Origin: Acidiluteibacter sp963716125
GTDB taxonomy: Bacteria; Bacteroidota; Bacteroidia; Flavobacteriales_E; Vicingaceae
Length of the DNA: 64,000 bases
Reading direction: 5' to 3'
Assembly: GCA_963716125.1 (NCBI GenBank)
Contig: OY970294.1
Span: 372,001-436,000 of the forward strand
Position numbers and translations under genes: made by a program. Below, one piece after another: positions 34,002-43,213 of this stretch. The notes beneath the pieces were generated by a model. The model was not told the origin of the DNA, ran no database searches, and saw nothing but the letters and a program-made list of their open reading frames with translations. How positions within the stretch are numbered: the first letter of the stretch is position 1; each line of letters opens with the position of its first letter.

Positions 34002-35015
34002 ATGCTAAATAAAGTGAAGGAAATCCTCGATGAGGTAGAAAATTTTAATAGTAAAGCTGCTCAAGAGATTGAAGATTTTAGGATTAAGATATTAGGAAGT
34101 AAAGGAAAAGTGAAAGCCTTATTTGATGATTTTAAAAATGTTCCCAATGAGCAGAAGAAACAATTTGGACAAGCTTTAAATGAATTAAAAATTAAAGCAC
34201 AACAAAAAATTGATGAATTAAAAACGGCTCAAACTTCTTCAACTACAAAATCAGAAACTCATATAGATTTGAGCAGACCTGTTTCTGAGATGGAGTTAGG
34301 CGCTAGACATCCTTTATCATTGATTAGAAATCAAATTATTGAAGTTTTTAATCGGATTGGGTTTAGCGTAAGTGAGGGTCCTGAAATTGAAGATGATTGG
34401 CATAATTTTTCAGCTTTAAATTTTCCTGAAGAGCACCCTGCTAGAGATATGCAAGATACTTTCTTTATCGAAAAAAATCCAGACATTGCCTTGCGAACGC
34501 ATACTTCTTCAGTGCAAGTGAGAATAATGGAAAACTCTAAACCACCTATCAGAACGATAAGTCCTGGAAGAGTTTATAGAAATGAAGCTATTTCGGCTCG
34601 TGCACATTGCTTTTTTCATCAAGTTGAAGGTTTGTATATCGACAAAAATGTATCTTTTGCAGATTTAAAACAAACTTTATTATATTTTGCTAAAGAAATG
34701 TTTGGTGAAGAAACCGAAATCAGATTAAGACCCTCTTATTTTCCTTTTACTGAGCCAAGTGCTGAAATGGATGTAAGTTGTAGCATTTGTAAAGGAAAAG
34801 GATGTAATGTTTGTAAATACACCGGCTTTTTAGAAATTTTGGGCTGTGGTATGGTTGACCCTAATGTATTGGAAAATTGTGGAATAGATAGTAGTATTTA
34901 TTCAGGTTTTGCTTTTGGAATGGGCGTAGAACGTATCGCACAATTAAAATTTAATGTCAATGATTTACGACTTTATTCTGAGAATGATGTTCGTTTTTTA
35001 GAACAATTCAAATAA
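34002..35015 (+). CDS. pheS: Phenylalanine--tRNA ligase alpha subunit
   Basis: 337 aa, normal for bacterial PheS. N-terminal coiled coil (about 1-85), then the class II core with motif 2 (HTSSVQVRIMENSKPP, TISPGRVYRNE), FFHQVEGLYID and motif 3 (FAFGMGVERIAQLKF). A CSICKGKGCNVCK stretch is part of the normal metal-independent region in this lineage. pheT is not in the window; in Bacteroidota the two genes are often apart. Confidence 0.97.
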   Translation: MLNKVKEILDEVENFNSKAAQEIEDFRIKILGSKGKVKALFDDFKNVPNEQKKQFGQALNELKIKAQQKIDELKTAQTSSTTKSETHIDLSRPVSEMELGARHPLSLIRNQIIEVFNRIGFSVSEGPEIEDDWHNFSALNFPEEHPARDMQDTFFIEKNPDIALRTHTSSVQVRIMENSKPPIRTISPGRVYRNEAISARAHCFFHQVEGLYIDKNVSFADLKQTLLYFAKEMFGEETEIRLRPSYFPFTEPSAEMDVSCSICKGKGCNVCKYTGFLEILGCGMVDPNVLENCGIDSSIYSGFAFGMGVERIAQLKFNVNDLRLYSENDVRFLEQFK

Positions 35016-35057
35016 AATTATAAAATCTAAAAGCATTTAATTACCTTAGAGCAATTA

Positions 35058-35606
35058 ATGAGTACTTCCGAAAATATTATGCACGACGAAAGTCAATTGG
35101 TAAATCTGCTGCAAAGCAGAAACAAGGAAGGTATGAACTCTTTATACGATAATTATTCTCATTCTCTTTTTGGAGTTATTTATAAAGTAGTTGATAATCA
35201 AGAGTTGGCTGAAGATGTTTTGCAAGATTGTTTTGTGAAAATATGGCAAAAAATTGATTCTTATGATAGTTCAAAAGGAAGACTTTTTACTTGGATGCTT
35301 AACATAGCAAGAAATTTAGCAATAGACGTAAGACGTTCAAAATCATTTAAAAAATCTCAAAAAGTCCAGAGTATAGATAATGACGTATATAAAAACTCAG
35401 CGCAGGTTGAAGCTATCAATGTAGATACAATTGGAATTACGGAAATAGTTGAAAAGCTCGATGAAAAATATAAAGTTTTAGTTGATTTGGTTTATTTTCA
35501 AGGATATACTCAAAAGGAAGTTTCGGAAGAATTAGAAATACCTTTGGGAACTGTAAAAACAAGAATTAAATCAGCCATGAACATTTTAAAAGAAATAGTG
35601 AATTAA
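35058..35606 (+). CDS. ECF RNA polymerase sigma factor
   Basis: 182 aa. Region 2 (about 25-95) with YDNYSHSLFGVIYKVV, DNQELAEDVLQDCFVKIWQKI and FTWMLNIARNLAIDV; region 4 (about 125-180) with LVYFQGYTQKEVSEELEIPLGT (given as YFQGYTQKEVSEELEIP) and KTRIKSAM. Matches the sigma factors partnered with RskA-type anti-sigma factors. The anti-sigma gene starts 6 bp after the stop, so sigma and antagonist form one unit. Confidence 0.93.
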   Translation: MSTSENIMHDESQLVNLLQSRNKEGMNSLYDNYSHSLFGVIYKVVDNQELAEDVLQDCFVKIWQKIDSYDSSKGRLFTWMLNIARNLAIDVRRSKSFKKSQKVQSIDNDVYKNSAQVEAINVDTIGITEIVEKLDEKYKVLVDLVYFQGYTQKEVSEELEIPLGTVKTRIKSAMNILKEIVN

Positions 35607-35612
35607 AAGAAA

Positions 35613-36437
35613 TTGGAAAAAGAAACATTCATATCTACTGGTTTGATAGAACTATATGTTCTAGGAGCTACTTCTGCTGAAGAAAATACTTTGGTGGAGC
35701 AGATGTTGGTGAAATATCCTGAACTCAACTTAGAAATAGTTGCTGGTGAAAAAAGTTTAATGAAGTATGCGGAGAGTCAAGCTCCAAAGCCATCATTAAG
35801 TGTTAAGAATTCTATTTTTGAGGCGATAAATAAAGAACAAGTAAAATCTGTTAATAAAGAAGAATCTAAAGTAATTCAATTACCTGCTAAGGAAGAGTCT
35901 AAAACCAATTGGTTTACTTCATTTATGGTAGCAGCTTCATTGTTTTTATTAGTATTAAGTGGCGTTTATAATTATATACAATATCAAGATTTACAAAAGG
36001 CAGAAGATCAAATAGCTGCTTTAAATACTGAGAAAGAAGTTTTAGCTAATAATTTGGATACTTATAAAGCGTCCTATGAAGTTGCTCGAAATAAAGTAGC
36101 CATTTTAAATGATACTGCTAATGTTACTATTCCTATGAAGGGTTTGGAGATTTCACCTAATTCATTAGCCTTGATTCATTGGAATAAACAAACCAATGAA
36201 ACATTTATAGACATTGCTAGTTTACCTGATGCTCCAAATGCCATGCAATATCAATTGTGGGCAATAGTTGACGGCGTTCCTGTAGATTTAGGAGTTTTCG
36301 ATAAAAATGATTCAGAAGGAGCTTTACAAAAAATGAAAACTGTGAAGAATCCTCAAGCCTTTGCTGTTACCTTAGAAAAAGAAGGTGGAAGTGAAAGTCC
36401 GACTATGGAAAAAATGTATGTAATGGGTAAAGTGTAA
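35613..36437 (+). CDS. RskA-type anti-sigma factor
   Basis: 274 aa from TTG 35613. Cytoplasmic N-terminal anti-sigma part (FISTGLIELYVLGATSAEE), one membrane helix at about 105-122 (FMVAASLFLLVLSGVY), a coiled coil (DLQKAEDQIAALNTEKE...), then the extracytoplasmic RskA C-terminal domain with LPDAPNAMQYQLWAIVDG, FAVTLEKEGGSESPT. It binds and holds the upstream sigma factor until a signal, perhaps oxidative or envelope stress, releases it. The signal is not shown. Confidence 0.9.
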   Translation: MEKETFISTGLIELYVLGATSAEENTLVEQMLVKYPELNLEIVAGEKSLMKYAESQAPKPSLSVKNSIFEAINKEQVKSVNKEESKVIQLPAKEESKTNWFTSFMVAASLFLLVLSGVYNYIQYQDLQKAEDQIAALNTEKEVLANNLDTYKASYEVARNKVAILNDTANVTIPMKGLEISPNSLALIHWNKQTNETFIDIASLPDAPNAMQYQLWAIVDGVPVDLGVFDKNDSEGALQKMKTVKNPQAFAVTLEKEGGSESPTMEKMYVMGKV

Positions 36438-36450
36438 GAATTTTTTTCTC

Positions 36451-37500
36451 TTAAAACTTCCAATCATACTCATCCAATTCCGACAAGCAAGCAGTTAATA
36501 AATCAATACTACATTGAATATCGCTTTTATCAGCCATTTCAATTACTTGATGAATGTGTCTTGTAGGAATAGAAACTGCACCAGAAATAGCTCCACCTGC
36601 ATTCATTCGTTGAATTCCTGCTGTATCAGTTCCTCCTGCTGGTAAAATTTCATTTTGCCATTTTATTTTATGCTTATTGGCTACGGATTGCATGAATTTT
36701 ACCATTCTATAATCACAAATAGTAGAAGAATCCATTATTTTTATTGCAGTTCCTTCTCCCAATTGGGTCACCATTTCTTCTGGCTTAGCTCCTGGTACAT
36801 CATAAGCAATAGTAGTATCTAATCCAAAACCAAAATCAGGTTGAATATCTAAAGCTGAAACATTTGCTCCTCTAATTCCTACTTCTTCTTGAACGGTAAA
36901 GACGCCATAAATATCGTAAGGCACTTTTTTATCCTTTAGTTTTCTTAATGTTTCTATCAAAATAAAAACAGAAACTCTATTGTCTATTGATTTGCAATTC
37001 ACACAATTGCCCATCTCCATTAATTCACTGTATCGAGTAACTGGATCACCAACATTAACAATTTTTTCAACCTCTTTTTTGGGCATTCCCAAGTCAATAA
37101 AGTAGTCCGTAATTTTTGCGCCTTTCGTTCTTTCTTCTGGAGACATTACGTGAATAGGTTTGCTGCCCATTACACCCATCACATCTTTTTTGCCGTGTAT
37201 GATTACTCTTTGAGAAGTCAAAGTCTTCGGATCAAATCCACCTAAAGGATGAAAACGCACAAATCCTTTATCATCAATATAATTTACAATAAAACCAATT
37301 TCGTCCATATGAGCGCCAACCATAACTTTTTTGTCTGATTGCCCTTTTTTAATGGCATAGACATTTCCCATATTATTGATTTTCACTTCATCCACCAAAG
37401 GAGTAATTTGTTCAATGACAAACTCTCTAATTCTTTGTTCGAATCCAGGGGCACCTGCTATTTCACATATTTTCTTTAATAATTTGGTATTGATTGCCAT
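36451..37500 (-). CDS. M42-family metallopeptidase (glutamyl aminopeptidase/endoglucanase-like)
   Basis: 349 aa from ATG 37500 (MAINTKLLKKIC); a longer frame starting at 37542 would overlap the upstream gene. Dinuclear-metal aminopeptidase: GAHMDEIGFIV (first ligands), VQEEVGIRGA (catalytic/ligand Glu), GLDTTIAYD and PAGGTDTAG, H in IPTRHIHQ. Family length 340-360. Cytoplasmic peptide turnover. It begins 4 bp after the upstream membrane-protein gene. Confidence 0.94.
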   Translation of the reverse strand: MAINTKLLKKICEIAGAPGFEQRIREFVIEQITPLVDEVKINNMGNVYAIKKGQSDKKVMVGAHMDEIGFIVNYIDDKGFVRFHPLGGFDPKTLTSQRVIIHGKKDVMGVMGSKPIHVMSPEERTKGAKITDYFIDLGMPKKEVEKIVNVGDPVTRYSELMEMGNCVNCKSIDNRVSVFILIETLRKLKDKKVPYDIYGVFTVQEEVGIRGANVSALDIQPDFGFGLDTTIAYDVPGAKPEEMVTQLGEGTAIKIMDSSTICDYRMVKFMQSVANKHKIKWQNEILPAGGTDTAGIQRMNAGGAISGAVSIPTRHIHQVIEMADKSDIQCSIDLLTACLSELDEYDWKF

Positions 37501-37504
37501 AAGT

Positions 37505-38959
37505 TTATTTTTTATGTTTTTTATTGCTGATCTGCACGTCAAGTGGCAGGAATTTTTTTCTATATATTATTTCTAATCCAACCATCCAAAGCAAAAATAA
37601 GCATAAGAAAAGGATTCCACTTTTGAATGGATCCCATTGAAAAAACTGAGTGAGTAAATTGTTCTGGTTGTAAGTTCCCCCATCAAATGCTTTTAAAACA
37701 ACATCTTTAAAAGGAAAACTAGCTTCACCGTTGGGCGACATACGATCAGGCACTAAAAATACTTGCGTAATTTTTGCTGACCAATTGTGTAAAAAGCTAA
37801 TCCCTAATATTAAAATTAAAATCCATTTGGCTTTAAACTGATTAAATACCAAAGAGCTATATACGACTATTAAACAAGCTATTGCTAATAAGTATCTAGG
37901 TCCCCAACTATATCCTCCCCACCAAATAAAATACGATGACACTAAAATAAAAAATGCAGCTGAAATTAGAGTAACAGGATCTTTATAGATACTTAAAGTT
38001 TTTTTACGCCAGCTACCAATAAAATAAAAAATTATAGCAGGACAATAAAAAAGAATACCCATATATGGACTGATCAATAAACCTAATACAGAATCAACAG
38101 TAGGATGATTGAAGCCATAATTTTGTTTAATTCCTTTACTAAATGCTTCGTAATCGGTAAAATAAAAAATAAATTCCAGTGGATTACCTGTAGTATAATA
38201 ATTATACCATGCCATTACTAGAACGGCAGGAATTAATCCTACACCAAATTTTATGATAGGTTGAAATGCTAATTTCTTATCATTTAGAATGTGATATAAT
38301 GGAATCAAAACAAATAACAAACCAAAAGTATATTCGCATAAAAACGCCATCCCGGCAAATAATCCTGAAAGCAACGGATTTTGTTTGGTTTTTAAAAAGT
38401 ATACACTCAAAACTAAAAAGAATCCTGCTAGAATATGATTGAAAAAAGTACCATTAAATACAAAAATAAAAGAACCGAAAAATGCTAATAGAATTAGAGT
38501 GGGTTTAAATTTATAATCATCACTTATTCCAAATGAAAGTAAAATTAATAATAGGAATGGGATACTTGAAGTAAGAACAGATCCTAAAAAAATAATGGAA
38601 GAAAGTTGTAAAAACCATTTTGGAGCACCTTGCATCTCTTTTTCATCATAACTCCATTCGGAGAGACCTATAGTTTCAGCAAATTCATAAAAGGGGATAG
38701 TGATTAGAGTAGGTAAGGGAGCTTTATCAGAAAAATATTTATCATTGACCTTACTTTTATCCAAACTTAGTTGTTCATACTTAGTAATTTCTAATGTTTT
38801 TGATTCATTATAAGTAAGCACAGGCAAAGCCCTAGAAACTGGATTTGGAGTATGCCAAATATCTACGAAATAAATAGAAAAAATAAAAAGACCAACTATA
38901 AAGTAGCCATAAAAGAGAGGATTTTCTCTGAATTTAGATGTAAAACTCATAAATAGCAA
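37505..38959 (-). CDS. Polytopic membrane protein, GT-C-like
   Basis: 484 aa with about eleven membrane helices. First helix at about 17-31, then an extracytoplasmic loop with SDKAPLP, the acidic/aspartate-containing loop of GT-C proteins. Middle and C-terminal marks (NHILAGFF, FCPAIIFY, FIWWGGYSWGPRYL) match the general plan of the paralogues at 13004 and 18416, though at low similarity. Possible lipid-sugar-dependent transferase; function unproven. Next genes on the strand are the M42 peptidase downstream and pyk upstream (24-bp gap). Confidence 0.7.
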   Translation of the reverse strand: MLFMSFTSKFRENPLFYGYFIVGLFIFSIYFVDIWHTPNPVSRALPVLTYNESKTLEITKYEQLSLDKSKVNDKYFSDKAPLPTLITIPFYEFAETIGLSEWSYDEKEMQGAPKWFLQLSSIIFLGSVLTSSIPFLLLILLSFGISDDYKFKPTLILLAFFGSFIFVFNGTFFNHILAGFFLVLSVYFLKTKQNPLLSGLFAGMAFLCEYTFGLLFVLIPLYHILNDKKLAFQPIIKFGVGLIPAVLVMAWYNYYTTGNPLEFIFYFTDYEAFSKGIKQNYGFNHPTVDSVLGLLISPYMGILFYCPAIIFYFIGSWRKKTLSIYKDPVTLISAAFFILVSSYFIWWGGYSWGPRYLLAIACLIVVYSSLVFNQFKAKWILILILGISFLHNWSAKITQVFLVPDRMSPNGEASFPFKDVVLKAFDGGTYNQNNLLTQFFQWDPFKSGILFLCLFLLWMVGLEIIYRKKFLPLDVQISNKKHKK

Positions 38960-38983
38960 TCAAATAATTTTCTATTTTAAAAT

Positions 38984-40414
38984 TTAATCAACGTAACTCA
39001 ATCGCAACATATTAGATTGACCTTTTTCAGCAATTGGCATACTGGCTAAGTTAATAACTAAATCCTTCTTTTTAACATAACCAAACTTCTTCAAAAGGTA
39101 TTTGATGTCAGCTACGGTATGATCCGTACTTACAAATTTATCATAATAAAATCCTTTAACACCCCAAACTAAACTTAAAGTATTTAGTAATGAATGATTT
39201 CCTGTAAAAGCATAAGTTCCTGCCTTTGGTCTATAACTAGAAATTTTAAATGCAGTATAACCTGAGTGTGTCATCGTTACTATTGCTTTAGCATTTACTC
39301 TCAAGGCTAATCTACTTGCATTAAAACAAATTGAATCTGATATAAAACGTTCATCTACTACAGACTCAGGAGGACTTTCTTGATGGTAAATACTTTCAGA
39401 TTTTTCCATTTCAATGATAATTTTAACCATTGATTGAATCACTTGCAATGGATAAGCACCTACTGATGTTTCTGCTGAAAGCATTACAGCATCAGCTCCA
39501 TCCAAAACAGCATTGGCTACATCGTTTACTTCAGCTCTTGTAGGGCTGATATTGGTAATCATACTTTCCATCATTTGAGTGGCAATAATCACTGGTTTAG
39601 CTGCTTCTAAACACTTTTTAACCAATAATTTTTGAGCCAATGGAACCTCTTCCATAGGAATTTCCACTCCTAAATCACCACGAGCCACCATTAAAGCATC
39701 TGTTCTTTTAATTATATCATCAATATCTTGCAAAGCTTCAGGTTTTTCAATTTTCGCAATAACTCTCGATGTTTTTCCTTTAGATTTGATAATGTGTTTC
39801 AATTCTATAATATCTCTAGCACTTCTTACAAAAGATAAACCAATCCACTCTACATTATTTTCTAATGCAAATTCTAAATCTTTTTGATCTTTTTCAGTCA
39901 ATGAAGGCAAAGAAACTTTGGTGTTGGGCAAATTCACTCCTTTTTTAGAAGATAAAACACCACTATTGAGAATTTCTGCCACTGCTTCATCTTTTCCATT
40001 AGTTGATACAATTCTCATGGCTAATTTTCCATCATCAATTAAGATGCGCTCATCTACAGATACATCTTTAGGAAATTCAGCATAATTGATATGAACTTTT
40101 GAGGCATTTCCAACAATTTTTTTGGTGGTAAATGTAATTTTTTGACCGGCTGTAATTTCAACAGAACCGTTTTCCATTTCACCAATTCTAATTTTTGGTC
40201 CTTGTAAATCTGCTAGAAGTGCGGTATGATAACCATTTTCTTTATTGATTTCTTTCACTCTCTCGATCACCTTTATGTGGTCATCATAACTTCCATGTGA
40301 AAAATTTATTCTACACACATTTACACCTGCATCAATTATTTGCTTCAACATTTTTTTTGAAGAAGTTGCAGGCCCGATGGTGGCTACGATTTTTGTTTTT
40401 TTATCTATTTCCAT
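38984..40414 (-). CDS. pyk: Pyruvate kinase
   Basis: 476 aa, normal length. Converts phosphoenolpyruvate and ADP to pyruvate and ATP. Motifs: TKIVATIGPATSSKKML at the N-terminus, RINFSHGSYDDH, IAKIEKPEAL (active-site Lys), MVARGDLGVEIP, AKPVIIATQMMESM, TRAEVNDVANAVLDG. The C-terminal allosteric domain is present. It is 11 bp after the IPExxxVDY-family gene on the same strand. Confidence 0.97.
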   Translation of the reverse strand: MEIDKKTKIVATIGPATSSKKMLKQIIDAGVNVCRINFSHGSYDDHIKVIERVKEINKENGYHTALLADLQGPKIRIGEMENGSVEITAGQKITFTTKKIVGNASKVHINYAEFPKDVSVDERILIDDGKLAMRIVSTNGKDEAVAEILNSGVLSSKKGVNLPNTKVSLPSLTEKDQKDLEFALENNVEWIGLSFVRSARDIIELKHIIKSKGKTSRVIAKIEKPEALQDIDDIIKRTDALMVARGDLGVEIPMEEVPLAQKLLVKKCLEAAKPVIIATQMMESMITNISPTRAEVNDVANAVLDGADAVMLSAETSVGAYPLQVIQSMVKIIIEMEKSESIYHQESPPESVVDERFISDSICFNASRLALRVNAKAIVTMTHSGYTAFKISSYRPKAGTYAFTGNHSLLNTLSLVWGVKGFYYDKFVSTDHTVADIKYLLKKFGYVKKKDLVINLASMPIAEKGQSNMLRLSYVD

Positions 40415-40425
40415 AATTTTTTTAT

Positions 40426-40839
40426 CTAAAAGAGTAAGTTACGTTTTGATTTTAATTGATTTACATCAATTTTATATGCTTTTAAAATAATATTTATTTT
40501 ATTCAGCTTTTCTATTATTTCTTTTTCATCTTTTTCCCTGATTTCACCTCTTAACATTAAGAAATAATCCATCATTTTTTCTTCTGACACTAATAATCCT
40601 TGTGTACTTTTATTGGATATGACATAATATTCTAAATAATTCTCTTCATCTTCAAAACTATAAAAAGAAAAGGTAGCTACAATTTCTTTATTTTTTACTT
40701 CTAAATCATCCTCTTTTATAAAATCAGTTTTTAAACTTCTATCTAACTCAAAAGTTAGTCTATAATCTTTTGAATGACAGCTTATTCCAATCAAACTAAA
40801 TGAAAAATCATCTTCTAAAGATAAGGTTAGTTTTTTCAT
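40426..40839 (-). CDS. IPExxxVDY-family protein
   Basis: 137 aa, cytoplasmic. In the family's normal place between rnc and pyk, as in many Bacteroidota. Family pattern: LIGISCHSKDYRLTFELDRSL near the N-terminus (here split as LIGISCHSKDYRL), then ...YYVISNKS. The name-giving motif is altered to VSEEKMMDYFL, so only the E and DYF remain. Function unknown. Confidence 0.8.
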   Translation of the reverse strand: MKKLTLSLEDDFSFSLIGISCHSKDYRLTFELDRSLKTDFIKEDDLEVKNKEIVATFSFYSFEDEENYLEYYVISNKSTQGLLVSEEKMMDYFLMLRGEIREKDEKEIIEKLNKINIILKAYKIDVNQLKSKRNLLF

Positions 40840-40914
40840 GAAAAGGAGAAATTATTTATTTTGTAAATTTAATGATTGTATTTCAGTCACAAAATACTCA
40901 ATAATAAATTAAGG

Positions 40915-41631
40915 TTAAAACTTAAATCCTCTCTCAAAGAAATTTTGAGAAGCTAATTGTTCTGCTTCTTTTTTAGATTTGCCTTTTCCTTCACAGATGG
41001 GTTTATCATTTATAATAATAGTGGCTATATAATATCGAAATGCCTCATTTTCTATTTCTTGAACACCAAAATGGATTTCTTTTTTTTCTCTTTGAGCAGC
41101 AATAATTAGTTTGCTTTTGAAATCAGTTTCAGCATGAATGAGTTCTTCCAAATTTACATGGTCACTAATAATTTTCTCCACGACAAATTTTTTGGTTATT
41201 TCATAACCTTTATCCAAATAAATTGCGCCAATCAATGCTTCCAAGGCATTTCCAAATACAGATTTTGAATTGATTACACCTTCAGAAATTTCTAAGAAGG
41301 TATCAAGATCTAGCTTTTTGGCTAAGTCGTTTAAAAAATTACGACTGACCAATTTTGAACGCATTTTAGTTAAAAAACCTTCATCTTTATAAGGAAATTT
41401 TAAAAAGAAATACTCAGCAATAATTGCATCTAAAATAGCATCGCCTAAAAATTCTAATCGTTCATTGGAATTTTTAAAACCATTTTTATTTTCTTCAGCT
41501 GCCGATTTATGACGAAATGCTTGTTCATACAATTCAATGTTTCCTGGCAAAAATCCAAGAATCATTTTTAAAGTTCGATACTTACTTTTTTCCGTTAGAA
41601 AGTAAAATCGTATACCTTTAAATAAGCTCAA
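40915..41631 (-). CDS. rnc: Ribonuclease III
   Basis: 238 aa double-strand-specific endoribonuclease. Catalytic signature NERLEFLGDAILD at about residues 56-68, second acidic site in FGNALEALIGAIYLD; double-stranded RNA-binding domain at about 165-238 ending EAEQLASQNFFE. Has a 20-residue N-terminal extension (KGIRFYFLTEKSKYRTL) usual in Bacteroidota. Adjacent to fabF with no gap; rnc-fabF-acpP is a conserved unit. It is a candidate processor of the hairpin-rich scoA-scoB transcript (inference). Confidence 0.96.
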   Translation of the reverse strand: MSLFKGIRFYFLTEKSKYRTLKMILGFLPGNIELYEQAFRHKSAAEENKNGFKNSNERLEFLGDAILDAIIAEYFFLKFPYKDEGFLTKMRSKLVSRNFLNDLAKKLDLDTFLEISEGVINSKSVFGNALEALIGAIYLDKGYEITKKFVVEKIISDHVNLEELIHAETDFKSKLIIAAQREKKEIHFGVQEIENEAFRYYIATIIINDKPICEGKGKSKKEAEQLASQNFFERGFKF

Positions 41632-42885
41632 TTAAGCGTTATATTTTTTGAATATTGCGGAAGCATTATGTCCACCAAAACCAAAAGTATTGCTTAAAGC
41701 AGCATTAACAATTCGTTTTTGTGCTTTATTGAATGTAAAATTCAATTTTGGATCAAAAGCCGGATCATCTGTAAAATGATTAATCGTAGGCGGAACAATA
41801 TCATTCTGAACAGCCAAAATACATGCAATTGCTTCAATAGCTCCTGCTGCACCAAGTAAATGACCTGTCATAGATTTTGTTGAGCTAATGTTTAGGTTAT
41901 AAGCATTGTCTCCAAAAACTTGTTTTATTGCCTTAGATTCGGCAATATCTCCTAAAGGAGTAGAAGTACCATGAACATTTATATAATCAATTTCTGACGC
42001 TTGCATTTCAGCATCTTCCAATGCATTTCGCATAACATTTAATGCACCCAATCCTTCTGGATGAGGAGCTGTAATGTGATGTGCATCAGCAGACATACCA
42101 CTACCTGCTACTTCAGCATAGATTTTTGCTCCTCTAGCTTTTGCATGTTCGTATTCTTCTAAAATAAGTGCACCACCACCTTCACCAAGTACAAAACCTT
42201 CCCTATCTAAATCGAAAGGCCTAGATGCTGTCTTTGGATCGTCGTTCCTTGTAGAAAGTGCATGCAAGGCATTAAATCCACCTACACCTGATTCATTTAC
42301 TGCAGCTTCAGATCCACCTGCAACAAACATATCTGCTTTACCCAAACGGATATAATTAAAAGCATCTATAATTGCGTTAGTAGATGAAGCACAAGCAGAA
42401 ACAGTAGTGAAATTAGGCCCCCGGAAATTAAATTTCATAGAAATATGTCCGGAGGCTATATCTGCAATCATTTTAGGAATGAAAAAAGGGTTGAAACGTG
42501 GAGTTCCATCTCCCAAAGCGAAGTTAGTACATTCGTCTTGAAAAGTTTTAAGCCCACCAATACCTGCACCCCAAATTACTCCAATCCGATCAGGGTTCGC
42601 TTTTTCTAAATCCAATCCACAATCAATTACCGCTTGTTCAGCAGCAATTAGTGCGTATTGAGCATATAAATCTAGCTTTCGATGATCTTTTTTCTCGAAA
42701 TAATTGTCGGGATCATAGTTTTTGAGCTCACAAGCAAACTGAGTTTTAAACTTGCTAGCATCAAACTGTTTGATAGGAGCAGCTCCACTAACACCATTGA
42801 GCAATGATTCCCAGTATTCTGAGATATTATTGCCAATAGGAGTAAGCGCTCCAAGACCGGTAACTACAACTCGCTTTAATTCCAT
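41632..42885 (-). CDS. fabF: Beta-ketoacyl-ACP synthase II
   Basis: 417 aa. Elongation condensing enzyme of fatty acid synthesis. Catalytic Cys165 in SACASSTNA, His in NVHGTSTPLGD and GHLLGAAGA, Lys in SSTKSMTGH. Full length. Between acpP (14 bp upstream) and rnc (no gap), an arrangement that allows joint expression of carrier protein and synthase. Confidence 0.97.
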   Translation of the reverse strand: MELKRVVVTGLGALTPIGNNISEYWESLLNGVSGAAPIKQFDASKFKTQFACELKNYDPDNYFEKKDHRKLDLYAQYALIAAEQAVIDCGLDLEKANPDRIGVIWGAGIGGLKTFQDECTNFALGDGTPRFNPFFIPKMIADIASGHISMKFNFRGPNFTTVSACASSTNAIIDAFNYIRLGKADMFVAGGSEAAVNESGVGGFNALHALSTRNDDPKTASRPFDLDREGFVLGEGGGALILEEYEHAKARGAKIYAEVAGSGMSADAHHITAPHPEGLGALNVMRNALEDAEMQASEIDYINVHGTSTPLGDIAESKAIKQVFGDNAYNLNISSTKSMTGHLLGAAGAIEAIACILAVQNDIVPPTINHFTDDPAFDPKLNFTFNKAQKRIVNAALSNTFGFGGHNASAIFKKYNA

Positions 42886-42899
42886 TCTAAAAGAATAAA

Positions 42900-43136
42900 T
42901 TATTTTGCATTCGCATCAATATATGTAACTGCGTCTCCTACAGTTGCAATTTTTTCTGCTTGATCGTCTGGAATTGCAATATTGAATTCTTTTTCAAATT
43001 CCATAATTAATTCTACTGTATCCAAAGAGTCAGCACCCAAATCATTGGTGAAACTTGCTTCGTTAGTAACTTCGTTTTCGTCAACTCCTAATTTGTCAAC
43101 AATTATTGCTTTTACTCTTGATGATGTATCTGCCAT
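42900..43136 (-). CDS. acpP: Acyl carrier protein
   Basis: 78 aa, acidic. Phosphopantetheine attachment site Ser37 in GADSLDTVEL; helix pattern normal (VKAIIVDKLGVDENEV, MEFEKEFNIAIPDD). It carries acyl intermediates for FabF and the rest of fatty acid synthesis. First gene of the acpP-fabF-rnc unit, with a good promoter candidate directly upstream. Confidence 0.98.
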   Translation of the reverse strand: MADTSSRVKAIIVDKLGVDENEVTNEASFTNDLGADSLDTVELIMEFEKEFNIAIPDDQAEKIATVGDAVTYIDANAK

Positions 43137-43167
43137 TTTTTTTTAGTTTTAATGTTTTAACAAGCTG

Positions 43168-43199
43168 CAAAGAAAAAAGTAATTCAGCCAATATCAAAA
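43168..43199 (-). promoter_or_regulatory. Candidate promoter for acpP-fabF-rnc
   Basis: Minus strand: TTTTG (complement of 43195-43199), 19 nt, then TTTCTTTG (complement of 43168-43175), one mismatch from TAnnTTTG. Spacing fits the Bacteroidota -33/-7 pair and gives a leader of about 25 nt. Confidence 0.5.
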
Positions 43200-43213
43200 T
43201 TTATTTTTATAAT

